Origin: Microbacterium sp. LWH7-1.2
GTDB lineage: Bacteria > Actinomycetota > Actinomycetes > Actinomycetales > Microbacteriaceae
DNA: 64,000 nt
Direction of reading: 5' to 3'
NCBI RefSeq assembly: GCF_038397755.1
Contig: NZ_CP151637.1
Location: 2,604,001 to 2,668,000, forward strand
The notes under the pieces are model-generated. The model was not told the DNA's origin, did no database searches, and saw only the letters and a program-made list of their open reading frames with translations. Position 1 is the first letter of the stretch. Every line of letters starts with the position of its first letter. The translations under genes and the position numbers were made by a program. This document shows, one piece after another, positions 27,042 through 35,778 of this stretch.

Positions 27042-27758
27042 ATGTCCGGCCTGACTTTTCGCGAAGCCATGGGTTCCTTGTCGAGCTCGCAGAAGAGCCG
27101 AGCGGGCGTCTCGCTGTATTCGCGGTACATCAACCGTCCCGTCGGTCGCGTCTTCGCGGCGGCAGCGGCCTCCGCCGGGGTATCGCCGAACGGCGTGACG
27201 GCCGTCTCTGCGCTCTGCACCGCACTGGGTCTGGTCGTGCTCGTCCTCAGCCCCGCCGGCTGGGTCACCGGTCTGGCTGTCGCGATCCTCCTGGCGCTCG
27301 GGTTCGCCCTGGACTCCGCGGACGGTCAGGTCGCACGATTGACCGGACGCGGCAGTCTCGCGGGAGAGTGGCTCGACCACGTCGTGGATGCGGGCAAGAT
27401 GGTCGCGGTCCACGCCGCGGTTTTGATCGCGGCGGCGGCTCAGGGGCTCCTGGCCGGGGCGTGGCTGCTGCTTCCTCTCGCCTACATGCTCGTCGCGGTC
27501 GTGCTGTTCTCGGGAATGACGATCTTCGAACTGCTCCGCCGCACACGGCCGCATCAGGCCGATCCACCCCGGTCTCCCTCGACGATCCGCGCGCTCGGAC
27601 TCCTGCCGGCGGACTATGGCATCCTCGCTCTCGCCTTCCTTCTGTGGGGCTCATCGCAGATCTTCTTCGCCGTCTACGCCGCGCTGGGCGCCTTGACCGC
27701 CCTCATCACGATCGCGCTGCTCATCAAATGGTTCCGGGTCCTGCAACGGACCGGCTGA
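27042..27758 (+). CDS. CDP-alcohol phosphatidyltransferase family protein
   Basis: 238 residues from ATG 27042 (GGGGGGA upstream; an earlier in-frame ATG at 26994 lacks a family match). The full signature D-x2-DG-x2-AR-x8-G-x3-D-x3-D is present: Asp91, Asp94-Gly95, Ala98-Arg99, Gly108, Asp112, Asp116. About six membrane helices. Such enzymes displace CMP from a CDP-linked alcohol in the membrane, making phosphatidyl- or phosphoalcohol-linked products. Inside a polysaccharide locus, and with a TagD-like cytidylyltransferase 11 kb away, it may attach a phosphoalcohol to a lipid or polymer. The housekeeping phospholipid role cannot be excluded. It ends 10 bp from the convergent flippase stop. 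Confidence 0.88.
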   Translation: MSGLTFREAMGSLSSSQKSRAGVSLYSRYINRPVGRVFAAAAASAGVSPNGVTAVSALCTALGLVVLVLSPAGWVTGLAVAILLALGFALDSADGQVARLTGRGSLAGEWLDHVVDAGKMVAVHAAVLIAAAAQGLLAGAWLLLPLAYMLVAVVLFSGMTIFELLRRTRPHQADPPRSPSTIRALGLLPADYGILALAFLLWGSSQIFFAVYAALGALTALITIALLIKWFRVLQRTG

Positions 27759-27768
27759 CCGATCGAGA

Positions 27769-28971
27769 TCAGGGCGTCTCACGCGTGTCGCGTCGGTAGT
27801 GGAACACCGCGACGGGGATGAACAGGACCGGAGCGGAAATCGCGTTCGCTCCGAATCCGAGGACGAGGCTCCACTCGTCTCCGCCGAGGGCGTAGCCGAT
27901 GAGGAATCCGGCCGTCGTGGCCGACGCGATGCCGATGCGGACCAGAGTGACCGCGGATTGATGATCGAGCACGCGCAGCACGATGCCGTGGATGCCCGAC
28001 CAGCCCGTCAGGATGGTCGACGCCCCGACCAGCACCATGCCGAGGAGAAGGTCCGCGCGCTCGACTCCGGCCGGCGCCCACCCCGTGAACCAGATGACGC
28101 CGGTGAGGATCGCGACGACGGCGGTCGCCAGGAGCCCGAGCCGGATGCTGGCGCGCCAGCCGCGAGCGATGACCGCCGACGCCTGCCGGTAGTCGACATG
28201 CGTGGCCCCGTCGGCGATGATGTTCGTCGTCGCCGCCGCGAAGGCCAGATTCAGCGGTCCGAGAAGGGTCTGTGCGAGCCGCACTCCGCCGATCAGGTCG
28301 TTCGCGCCGGAGCCGGCGAGCACGAACAGCGGCAGGGAGACGATGAACTGGCCGACGACGAAGTCGAGCGTCTGCCAGGCCGCCGACGAGCGGTAGCGGC
28401 GGTACGGATACGCCCCGACGCGCAACGGAACCTGCGGAAGGACAACGGCAGCCGCGATCGCGCACGAGACGCCGATGACGAACATGAACGACAGCGGCGT
28501 GGCGGCGAGAAGGGGCAGCGCCGTCGCCGAGACGAGCGTCAAGCGGAGGCCGTCGCCCGCGGCGACGGCCCAGCGCCGGCCCGAGCCGATGGCGCGATAG
28601 CGGACCCAGTCGTAGAACACCGGGACCGCGCCGGCGAGGCCGATGAGCCCTGCCTCGGCGGGAGCGGCCCCGGTCGAACTGATCGCGATCGCGGCCACCG
28701 CGAGGGCGGACAGCGAGGAGACGACCACCATGTATCGCGCAGGCACCAGCGATGCGGAGTCCGTCCGCTGGAAGATCAGCGCGGGCTGGTAGAGGGCAGC
28801 CCGCGACCCTCCGACCGCGAGCACGCTGGCAAGCGTCAGAATCGAGAACGAGGTGAAGGCCGGCGGATCCATCCTGACCGCGGCGATCAGCATGGGCACC
28901 GCCCCCGCAGCGCTGGAGAGGATCTGCGCGATCGTCAGCGGGCGGGGAAGCCGCAGACGACGCCGGCTCAT
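27769..28971 (-). CDS. Flippase-like polysaccharide transport membrane protein
   Basis: 400 residues with about twelve hydrophobic segments and an Arg-rich N-terminus, resembling MOP-superfamily Wzx/oligosaccharide flippases, though the similarity I can see is architectural rather than motif-based. Its ATG overlaps the stop of the glycosyltransferase gene upstream (ATGA at 28968-28971), so the two are translationally coupled. Predicted to move the undecaprenyl-linked repeat unit across the membrane. It is a little shorter than typical Wzx (420-480). Confidence 0.7.
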   Translation of the reverse strand: MSRRRLRLPRPLTIAQILSSAAGAVPMLIAAVRMDPPAFTSFSILTLASVLAVGGSRAALYQPALIFQRTDSASLVPARYMVVVSSLSALAVAAIAISSTGAAPAEAGLIGLAGAVPVFYDWVRYRAIGSGRRWAVAAGDGLRLTLVSATALPLLAATPLSFMFVIGVSCAIAAAVVLPQVPLRVGAYPYRRYRSSAAWQTLDFVVGQFIVSLPLFVLAGSGANDLIGGVRLAQTLLGPLNLAFAAATTNIIADGATHVDYRQASAVIARGWRASIRLGLLATAVVAILTGVIWFTGWAPAGVERADLLLGMVLVGASTILTGWSGIHGIVLRVLDHQSAVTLVRIGIASATTAGFLIGYALGGDEWSLVLGFGANAISAPVLFIPVAVFHYRRDTRETP

Positions 28972-30107
28972 TTCGCCGCCGCTCGGATCGCGGCCTCCAG
29001 GTTGGCGCCGACGGCCTCGACGCCGAACCGGTCCGGCGGTGCGGACGCGATCTTCAGTTGCGTTGCGAGATGCGCATCGTCGCGGAGGAAGCTCGCGAGA
29101 ACCGCCGCCAGCGCCCGGGTCTCGACAGGGTCGACGGCGACGGCGGCAGCGCCCGAACGGACGATCTCCTCGGCTGCACCATCGCGCGTGGACAGCACGA
29201 CGGGACGCCGGGCGTTCACCGCCTCGAAGCCCGCGAGCGAGCGGTAATCCCCTTGCGTCGGGCAGACCACGACTTGCGCGCGCGCGTAATCGGCGGCCAC
29301 CTCGTCATGCGACCTCCGGCCGTGGAACCGGACCCGCTCGGCGAGCCCGAGCTCGGCGACCTGCTGCTGAAGCGCCGCGCGCTCCGGCCCGTCGCCGACG
29401 ACATCCAGCGTCCAGTCGCGTGCGTGCTCGGGGAGGAGGGCCAGGGCGGCGAGGAGGAGGTGGAGCCCTTTCCGGCGCTGAAGGCTGTTGAGGAACAGAA
29501 AGCGCACGGGGCCGCCGTCGTCCGAACCAGTTGACGCCTCCCCCGGCTGAGATGTCAGGTATGGCCCGACGCGCAGCCGCTCTGCAGGGATGCCGAGCCG
29601 CTCCCGCGCGTACTGTGCCGTCCGATCGTTGCTCACCAGAACGACGTGGGACCGACGCGCAAACGCCCTCTTGACCGTCGTCGCGAGTCGGCCGTCACGT
29701 CCACCGCGGAACGACGGGTCGGATTCGATCAGCTGAACGACTCGGCGTCGTCGGAGGTGCGCCACGGTCGCCGATACCAGCGCCGTGGGGGTGAACTCGA
29801 CGATGACGACGACATCCGTCGGACGCCGCAGCATCCGCCACGCCGTCCCGGGCGTCGGGACCCGGAGGTTTCCGGTGTACGTGAACTCTCCCACCCGACG
29901 GTCCCGTCGACGCACCCAGAAGCGCAGGTCGGGGGCGAGCGGAAGCTCAGGGTACCGCTCGACGGGATATTCCTCCCTCACGAGAACGGCGGCGCCCGGA
30001 AACCTCGCGGCGAACTGCCCGAGGACCTCACGGAAGTACGCGAGATCGCCTTCGAACCCGAACGCGCCGCTCACCCACACCACTCGCAGGTGATCGGACG
30101 CTGGCAC
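28968..30107 (-). CDS. Glycosyltransferase family 4
   Basis: 379 residues from the GTG at 30107, which has GGAGGG upstream; a TTG at 30149 would lengthen it by 14 residues without support. GT-B fold: N-terminal LRVVWVSGAFGFEGDLAYF, C-terminal FLFLNSLQRRKGLHLLLAAL, VGDGPERAAL and the donor-site stretch VCPTQGDYRSLAGFEAVNARRPVV, where an E sits in the usual EX7E position. Adds a sugar to the growing repeat unit at the cytoplasmic membrane face. Coupled by ATGA overlap to the flippase-like gene and divergent from the acetyltransferase gene. Confidence 0.9.
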   Translation of the reverse strand: MPASDHLRVVWVSGAFGFEGDLAYFREVLGQFAARFPGAAVLVREEYPVERYPELPLAPDLRFWVRRRDRRVGEFTYTGNLRVPTPGTAWRMLRRPTDVVVIVEFTPTALVSATVAHLRRRRVVQLIESDPSFRGGRDGRLATTVKRAFARRSHVVLVSNDRTAQYARERLGIPAERLRVGPYLTSQPGEASTGSDDGGPVRFLFLNSLQRRKGLHLLLAALALLPEHARDWTLDVVGDGPERAALQQQVAELGLAERVRFHGRRSHDEVAADYARAQVVVCPTQGDYRSLAGFEAVNARRPVVLSTRDGAAEEIVRSGAAAVAVDPVETRALAAVLASFLRDDAHLATQLKIASAPPDRFGVEAVGANLEAAIRAAAK

Positions 30108-30224
30108 CCGGCCCTCCCTCGACCCCGTGTTGATCGAGCGCGACGGCAATCGGCGGTCGGCGAGGCGCGCTCGAGTGGATCATAACCGCTGACCAGCGAA
30201 AAACTCGTGGCTAGGATGTGGCTC

Positions 30225-30779
30225 ATGGGCGGACGACGCAGTCTCGCCGGCTTCACGGGCGCCGGCTATGACAAGGGACGCGGCATCGCCTGGCAGGCGG
30301 CGTGGCAGCTGGCCTCCAGCCTCCTCGTCATGCCCTGGTTCGTGCCTGCCAAGCTCCGCGTCAAGGTTCTCCGAGCGTTCGGAGCGAGGATCGGCGACGG
30401 AGTGAACTTCCGTTCCGGCGTCCGCGTCCACTGGCCCTGGAAGCTCACGATCGGCGACCATGCGTGGATCGGCGAACGCGCGTGGATCCTCAATCTCGAA
30501 CCGGTGATGATCGGCAGCGACGTCTGCATCTCACAGGGAGTGTTCCTCTGCACCGGCAGCCACGACCGGCACTCCCCCACCTTCGAGTTCGACAACGGCC
30601 CGATCACCATCGAGGACGGCGCCTGGGTCGCGGCGCGCGCGACCGTCCTGCGTGGCGTGACCGTGGGCAGGGATGCCGTCGTAGGGGCGACGGCACTGGT
30701 CACGTCGGACGTCGCGCCCGGAGCCGTCGTCCTGGCACCGCGGGCGTCCGTTCGCGGTGCCGTGGAATCGACCGGATGA
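30225..30779 (+). CDS. WcaF-type hexapeptide acetyltransferase
   Basis: 184 residues. ATG 30225 is preferred (GGAT eight bases upstream); the ATG at 30216 is possible. Left-handed beta-helix hexapeptides (IGDGVNF, IGDHAWIGERAWILNLE, ITIEDGAWVAARATVLRGVTVG) and the CTGSHDRHSPTFEFDNGPI loop with the catalytic His mark the colanic-acid acetyltransferase (WcaF/WcaB) group. It O-acetylates a sugar of the repeat unit. The stop overlaps the next gene's ATG by four bases (30776-30779). Confidence 0.9.
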   Translation: MGGRRSLAGFTGAGYDKGRGIAWQAAWQLASSLLVMPWFVPAKLRVKVLRAFGARIGDGVNFRSGVRVHWPWKLTIGDHAWIGERAWILNLEPVMIGSDVCISQGVFLCTGSHDRHSPTFEFDNGPITIEDGAWVAARATVLRGVTVGRDAVVGATALVTSDVAPGAVVLAPRASVRGAVESTG

Positions 30780-31879
30780 AGATCCTCGCAATCGTCACGC
30801 TCGTCAGCCCGCTGGGCGAGTACGGCGGACCGACCCGTGTCGCGATCAATCAGCTGCTCGCGCTTCAGGAGCGGGGGCATCAGGTCGTGCTCGCGGGGAC
30901 GCAGCGAGGCTTCGATGCAAGCGTCCCCACGGAGCTCGAAGGCGTGCCGGCCAAGCTCTTCCCGGCCCGCACGATCCTGCCCGGAAGCGGATTCGCGGGG
31001 CTCGGCTCGCCAGAGCTGTGGAGGGCGGTCCACCGCCACGCGCGGGAGTTCGATGTGATCCATGTGCATGCCGCGCGCGACCTCGTGACGCTCCCATCGG
31101 CGCTCATCGCGCTCGCACGCAGGGTCCCGATCGTGGTGCAGACGCACGGCATGATCGACGAGACGAGCCATCCTCTCGCCATCCCCCTCGATCTCGCGCT
31201 GACACGCCCCGTCCTCACGCGCGCCAAGATCGTCGCGTATCTGACGTCCCGTGAGCGGGCATCGCTGGAGGTCGTCTCCCGTGGCGGGGCGAGACTGGAG
31301 GAGCTTCCCAACGGGGTTCCGCTCGCGACTCAGGGCACCACCACCGGCCCCGCCGGCGTGCTGTATCTGGCTCGCCTCGCCGCCCGCAAGCACCCGGTCG
31401 CGTTCGTCGAGGCGGCTGCGCGCCTCGCGCCGGAGTTCCCCGAAGCCGCCTTCGCGCTCGTCGGACCCGACGAAGGCGAAGGCGCGCCCGTCCTCGCGGC
31501 GATCTCCTCTTCTGGACACGCCGATCGCATCCGCTGGGAGGGTCCCGTCGGCATGAGCGGGGCGGCGGAACGGATGCGGAGGGCCACGGTATACGTACTG
31601 CCCAGTGTGGACGAGCCCTACCCGATGTCGGTGCTCGAGGCGATGTCGGTCGGGCTGCCCGTCGTCGTCACCGACACCTGCGGCCTCGCGTCGTTCGTGC
31701 GGGACCATGACGCGGGCCTCGTGACGGACGACACGGTCGAGAGCCTCGCGGACGCCCTCCGCATCCTGCTCGCCGACCCCGGCCGAGCCGCCGCGATGGG
31801 CGCTCGGGGGAGGAATGCCGTGCGATCGGAGCGCAGCATGGCCGCCATCGCCCAGCGCCTCGAGGCTTTCTACCGCTAG
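30776..31879 (+). CDS. Glycosyltransferase family 4
   Basis: 367 residues, ATG at 30776 in an ATGA overlap with the acetyltransferase. The N-terminus MKILAIVTLVSPLGEYGGPTR has the Gly-rich acceptor loop; IHVHAARD and QTHGMIDE follow. The C-terminal half has VLYLARLAARKHP and the EX7E-like segment PSVDEPYPMSVLEAMSVGLPVVVTD. Predicted to add a sugar to the lipid-linked repeat unit, while its partner acetylates it. Its TAG stop shares the palindrome CTAG (31876-31879) with the stop of the convergent polymerase gene. Confidence 0.92.
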   Translation: MKILAIVTLVSPLGEYGGPTRVAINQLLALQERGHQVVLAGTQRGFDASVPTELEGVPAKLFPARTILPGSGFAGLGSPELWRAVHRHAREFDVIHVHAARDLVTLPSALIALARRVPIVVQTHGMIDETSHPLAIPLDLALTRPVLTRAKIVAYLTSRERASLEVVSRGGARLEELPNGVPLATQGTTTGPAGVLYLARLAARKHPVAFVEAAARLAPEFPEAAFALVGPDEGEGAPVLAAISSSGHADRIRWEGPVGMSGAAERMRRATVYVLPSVDEPYPMSVLEAMSVGLPVVVTDTCGLASFVRDHDAGLVTDDTVESLADALRILLADPGRAAAMGARGRNAVRSERSMAAIAQRLEAFYR

Positions 31880-33420
31880 CCTGACCGCGCGTCCGCCGCA
31901 TCGGGATCGGACGGTGGTGACGGATCCGGCTCCGCAGCGGCTCGCTGCGCCCTGGGGCCGCTGACCACCATGATGCAGACGATGGTGAGGAACAACGCCC
32001 CTGTCGCCTGCAGGAGCGATCCGCGCAGGAGGATCGTCATGAACACCGGCAGGATTCCTCCGACGATGGCCCACACTCCGCCGGCACGGAAGGCGGGTAC
32101 CGTTCGGCTGTCCATCACGCGCAGGACGACGCCGATGAGCAGGAAGGCGATCACGACCGCGATGATGCCGCCGTTCACGAGCGCCTCGGCCCACGTCGGT
32201 GCCGAGAGATTGTCGAATGCATATCCTCGGTACTCGGCCAGCAGGATGCCGGTATCCGTCGGCTTGTTCGCCCACAGAGCGCGAGGGACCCAGAACAGGA
32301 CGCTCCCGGCGAACTGACTCAACGGCGTGACGAGACCATCCAGCCAGTACGACAGGGCGTTGGCGACCTGCCAGAACGCGTCGTAGTCCGGGTTGGACAG
32401 GTACTCGGCGAAGAATCCGGATCGCGTGCTCACCTCCCCGCCCGCGCGGCGGAACGCGTCGGCGATCGGGAACACGAACAGGAACCCGGCGATCGCCGCC
32501 AGCATGGTGATCCGCGCCCGTCGGCGCGTGGCGACCGCACCAGCGAAGACGGCGAGGGCGAAGACGACGGTCCCGAACGAGTACCTCGCGCTCGTGACGG
32601 GATTGACGATGAGCAGGAGGATCCCCGCACCCGCGACAGCGCCGATCAGAGCGAGGCGACGGCTCTGGTCATTGCTGGCGGTGCGACGAAGCTGGGCCAG
32701 GGCGCCGACCGAGACGAGCAGGGGATAGATTCCGCTCGCGAAGACCACGCTGCGCACCGCGGGGTCGGGCCACACCGCCGCGCGCGCCGCAGTGGCCGCA
32801 TCCCGGCTGCCGAGCAGGGCGACCGCCCCGAGCCGCGACAGGACGTAGCCGCTCAGGGCGAGCGATATGAGCGAGAGCACGACGGTGCCCCAGCTGCTGA
32901 CCGAGCGGACTCCGACTCGTCGCCCCTCCCCATGCCGACGGCTTTCACGCAGCAGCCACAGCAGACGCCCGATCTCGTAGCAGAGGACTCCGAGCAGGAC
33001 GACTCCCGCCGTCGGCATGTCGAGACCGGTATCCACCCCCGGCGTCGTCGTCGATGTCAGCCCGGACAGGATCTGGGCGGTCGGCGCGATCCCCATGAAG
33101 ATGTAGACGAACAGCCAGAAGAAGAAATCGAACAGCCTCGGGGTTCCCCGCACCCAGAGGAAGGAGAGCCGGATCCCGGCCCACACCACGAGCGCGAGCG
33201 TCATGATCCAGGCGTCGCTGCGCGGCAGGTCGGCGACGTCGGCGACGAGGAACGCAGGGATCCCCACCGACAGGACCGCGAGCGAGGTCACCAGGAACAG
33301 GATGCGCAGTCCTCGTCGCAACTCGTCGCCGGCGCCGTCGGCCGCGCGGGGGGCCACTGGCCCGGAGACAGAGCGCCCGGGCCGCGGGCTGGGTTGCGGA
33401 AACTGATCGGTTCGCGTCAT
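31876..33420 (-). CDS. Wzy-like O-antigen/exopolysaccharide polymerase
   Basis: 514 residues from ATG 33420 (MTRTDQFPQPSPRPG); codons upstream are open but cross the promoter of the divergent kinase gene. Ten or more membrane helices with a large extracytoplasmic loop (about 345-420, containing DAFRRAGGEVSTRSGF, YDAFWQVANALSYWLDG, FWVPRALWANKP and DTGILLAEYRGY), the usual Wzy/oligosaccharide-repeat polymerase topology. It would join repeat units on the outer membrane face with chain length set by the divergent Wzz-kinase. Low sequence conservation is normal for this family, so the assignment rests on topology, loop residues and context. Confidence 0.8.
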   Translation of the reverse strand: MTRTDQFPQPSPRPGRSVSGPVAPRAADGAGDELRRGLRILFLVTSLAVLSVGIPAFLVADVADLPRSDAWIMTLALVVWAGIRLSFLWVRGTPRLFDFFFWLFVYIFMGIAPTAQILSGLTSTTTPGVDTGLDMPTAGVVLLGVLCYEIGRLLWLLRESRRHGEGRRVGVRSVSSWGTVVLSLISLALSGYVLSRLGAVALLGSRDAATAARAAVWPDPAVRSVVFASGIYPLLVSVGALAQLRRTASNDQSRRLALIGAVAGAGILLLIVNPVTSARYSFGTVVFALAVFAGAVATRRRARITMLAAIAGFLFVFPIADAFRRAGGEVSTRSGFFAEYLSNPDYDAFWQVANALSYWLDGLVTPLSQFAGSVLFWVPRALWANKPTDTGILLAEYRGYAFDNLSAPTWAEALVNGGIIAVVIAFLLIGVVLRVMDSRTVPAFRAGGVWAIVGGILPVFMTILLRGSLLQATGALFLTIVCIMVVSGPRAQRAAAEPDPSPPSDPDAADARSG

Positions 33421-33501
33421 CGGGCGCCGTCCACAGGGTGTTCGCAGGGGCTGAGCGCTCAGTCCGGGGTTGTAGATTTCTCTGCGGTTGGGGGGAATTA
33501 T

Positions 33502-33546
33502 ATGGGGATGGGGGAAATTGTGGTTGGGTCCCACCCCTCGACGTGA
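33502..33546 (+). CDS. Possible 14-residue leader peptide before the Wzz/BY-kinase
   Basis: ATG at 33502 opens MGMGEIVVGSHPST and stops at 33544-33546, 12 bp before the kinase ATG. GGGGGG lies seven bases upstream of its ATG. A second short frame of this kind precedes the sugar transferase at 11665. Translation is unproven. Confidence 0.25.
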   Translation: MGMGEIVVGSHPST

Positions 33547-33558
33547 TGGGGCGAGGGT

Positions 33559-35202
33559 ATGGAGACCAGAAGCATGCTGCGGCTCGTCCGGCATCATTGG
33601 GCGGTCGTCGTGGCCTGTCTGATGCTGGGCGTCCTCGGGGGGTGGGCGCTGGTCGTCGCGGCGCCGCGTGAGTACACGGCCAGCGCGGACGTGTTCGTCA
33701 CGGTCACGGGCGGGGCCAGTACCGGCGAACTCGCGCAGTCGTCGAACTTCTCGCAGCTGCAGGCCCGCAACTTCAGCGCGGTCGCCACCCGCGAGGTGGT
33801 ACTCGCCCCCGTGATCGAATCGCTCGATCTCGATGTCACGATCTCGCAGCTGCGACGTCAGGTCTCGACATCCGTTCCCCTGAACACCAGCGTCATCACC
33901 ATCTCGGCCACCGACGAGTCCCCCGAGCGCGCCGCCGCGATCGCCAACTCGGTGTCCACCTACCTCGCACAAGTCGTCCCGTCCCTCACCCCCCGAGTGG
34001 ACGGCCAGTCGCCCGTCCGCCTGCAAGTCATCGAGTCCGCGACCGCGCCATCGGCGCCGTCGTCACCGAACGTGCCACTGCTGCTGCTCACGGGACTGCT
34101 CGCCGGGCTGGTCGCGGCGGCCGTCGTCGTCGTGCTGCGCGGCGTCGTCGACGCCCGCGTGCGCGACAAGGACCAGGTCACGGAGATCACCGGGCTGCCG
34201 GTGCTGGGGGTCGTCTCCTTCGACCGGCGCGCGCAACGCGACCCCATCGCGGTCATCAAGAGCGGGTCCCGACGCGGCGAGGAATACCGGCAGCTGCGCG
34301 CCAACCTCCGCTTCCTGCAACCCGGAGACCCGCACAAGGTGTTCGCCGTCACCTCCTCACGACCCGGCGAGGGCAAGAGCGCCACCGCGGCGAACATCGC
34401 CGCCGCGCTGGCCGCCTCCGGCCTCGAGGTCTGCCTCGTCGAAGCCGACCTGCGCCGCCCCACCCTCAGCGACGTGCTCGACCTTCCCGAGTACACCGGC
34501 TTCACCGACGTGCTCACCGGCGACATCACCCTGGACGAGGCGATCGTCAGCTGGGGACCCGACGACCTCAACGTCGTCCTCGCCGGCTCCCGGCCCCCCA
34601 ACCCCAGCGAACTGCTCGAATCCGCCGCCGCCAGCGAAGTCCTGCGACGGATCCGCGAACGCTACGACGTCACCATCATCGACTGCCCGCCGCTGAACCC
34701 CGTCCCGGACGGCGCCGTGCTGGCCCGACTGCTCGGCGGCGTCATCCTGGTCATCGGCGCCCGCGTGCTCCGCGTCCGCGAACTGCGGCGGGCCATGGAC
34801 CGGCTCACCGCCATCGGCGCCACCGTCGAAGGCGCCGTGTTCAACCTGTCCCGCTCCCGCGAAGACCACCGCTACAGCTACGCACCGACCAAAGCGCCCG
34901 CCCGCCCCGCCGAACCAGAGAACGACGTCGCCGTGCCCACGGCGACCTCCGGCGAAAGGGACCGGGATGCCGACGCGATTCTCGGCGCCGATACGCCCGG
35001 CAGCCGAGGTGTGCGTGATCCGCTCGCGGACGAGTACGAGCGGGTCGGTGCCGATGACAGCTTCGCCGATGACGAGGACGGCATCGACGTCATCGATTGG
35101 ACGACCGACGAAGGCACGAGTGCCCGGTCGCCCCGACGCCGCTCGGCGCGGCGCGCCAGCGTCCCGCCCATCCGTGGGGCCGACTCGTCGCGTGACGCCT
35201 AG
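33559..35202 (+). CDS. Polysaccharide co-polymerase/BY-kinase (Wzz-CpsD fusion)
   Basis: 547 residues. N-terminal Wzz domain with transmembrane segments at about 14-34 and 172-195, an external stretch between them and a PSSPNVPLLLL proline-rich approach to the second. Cytoplasmic tyrosine-kinase domain: Walker A SSRPGEGKSATAAN (Lys273), Walker A' LVEADLRRPTL (about 294-303), Walker B TIIDCPP (about 373). The acidic C-terminal tail (about 445-547) holds only isolated Tyr residues (RYSYAPT, DEYERV) instead of the usual terminal Tyr cluster. Controls polymer chain length and export. It precedes its phosphatase by 9 bp. Confidence 0.92.
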   Translation: METRSMLRLVRHHWAVVVACLMLGVLGGWALVVAAPREYTASADVFVTVTGGASTGELAQSSNFSQLQARNFSAVATREVVLAPVIESLDLDVTISQLRRQVSTSVPLNTSVITISATDESPERAAAIANSVSTYLAQVVPSLTPRVDGQSPVRLQVIESATAPSAPSSPNVPLLLLTGLLAGLVAAAVVVVLRGVVDARVRDKDQVTEITGLPVLGVVSFDRRAQRDPIAVIKSGSRRGEEYRQLRANLRFLQPGDPHKVFAVTSSRPGEGKSATAANIAAALAASGLEVCLVEADLRRPTLSDVLDLPEYTGFTDVLTGDITLDEAIVSWGPDDLNVVLAGSRPPNPSELLESAAASEVLRRIRERYDVTIIDCPPLNPVPDGAVLARLLGGVILVIGARVLRVRELRRAMDRLTAIGATVEGAVFNLSRSREDHRYSYAPTKAPARPAEPENDVAVPTATSGERDRDADAILGADTPGSRGVRDPLADEYERVGADDSFADDEDGIDVIDWTTDEGTSARSPRRRSARRASVPPIRGADSSRDA

Positions 35203-35211
35203 CGAATCATC

Positions 35212-35769
35212 GTGAGCGACGGTCTGGGCTCGATTCTCTTCGTCTGCACAGGCAACGTCTGTCGGTCGCCCTACCTGGAGTGGGGGCTGAGGGGCGCGCT
35301 CGAGTCCGCAGGAGGACCGGCCATCCGATTGACATCGGCCGGTCTCGCCCCGCTCACCGGCCACCCGATGAGCAGTCCGCTTCTCGACCGACTGCTGGAT
35401 CGCGGAATCGACGCATCGGAATTCAGGGCACGGGGCCTCACGGAGGCAATGGTCACCCGCGCCGACGTCGTGCTCACCGCGGCGCGGGGGCATCGGCAGT
35501 TCATCGTGCGTCAGCTTCCTGCCGCGGCGACACGGACATTCACGGTGCTCCAGTTCGCGCGCCTACTGAGGGTGCTTCCGGCGCGAGAGGTCGCCGACCT
35601 TCCCACGCTGGCACGGCTCGCCCACCAGGCGCGGGGCATGGCCGGCGCGTCGACCGAGCACGACGATCTCGAGGATCCGTGGAAGCGGTCGCGTCGCGTC
35701 TACGCACGGAGCGCACGAAAAATGGATGAGGTGCTCGAGGGTGTCCTCGAGCACCTCATCCTGCGATGA
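35212..35769 (+). CDS. Low-molecular-weight protein-tyrosine phosphatase
   Basis: 185 residues from GTG 35212. P-loop VCTGNVCRSP with catalytic Cys12 and Arg18; general-acid Asp in DDLEDPW near residue 148. Wzb/Etp-type enzymes dephosphorylate the BY-kinase encoded nine bases upstream, so the pair forms the usual phosphorylation switch for polymer export. Odd feature: the last codons (KMDEVLEGVLEHLIL) are a perfect 17-bp inverted repeat that serves as a terminator for the convergent gene. Confidence 0.93.
   Translation: MSDGLGSILFVCTGNVCRSPYLEWGLRGALESAGGPAIRLTSAGLAPLTGHPMSSPLLDRLLDRGIDASEFRARGLTEAMVTRADVVLTAARGHRQFIVRQLPAAATRTFTVLQFARLLRVLPAREVADLPTLARLAHQARGMAGASTEHDDLEDPWKRSRRVYARSARKMDEVLEGVLEHLILR
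35724..35761 (-). terminator. Rho-independent terminator of the GH71 gene, inside the phosphatase coding end
   Basis: Perfect 17-bp stem GGATGAGGTGCTCGAGG / CCTCGAGCACCTCATCC with loop GTGT. On the minus strand it is followed by ATTTTTCG, giving a U-run, so it has the classic form for the GH71 gene that stops at 35779. On the plus strand it encodes the phosphatase C-terminus. Confidence 0.8.
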
Positions 35770-35778
35770 GCCGCTGGC

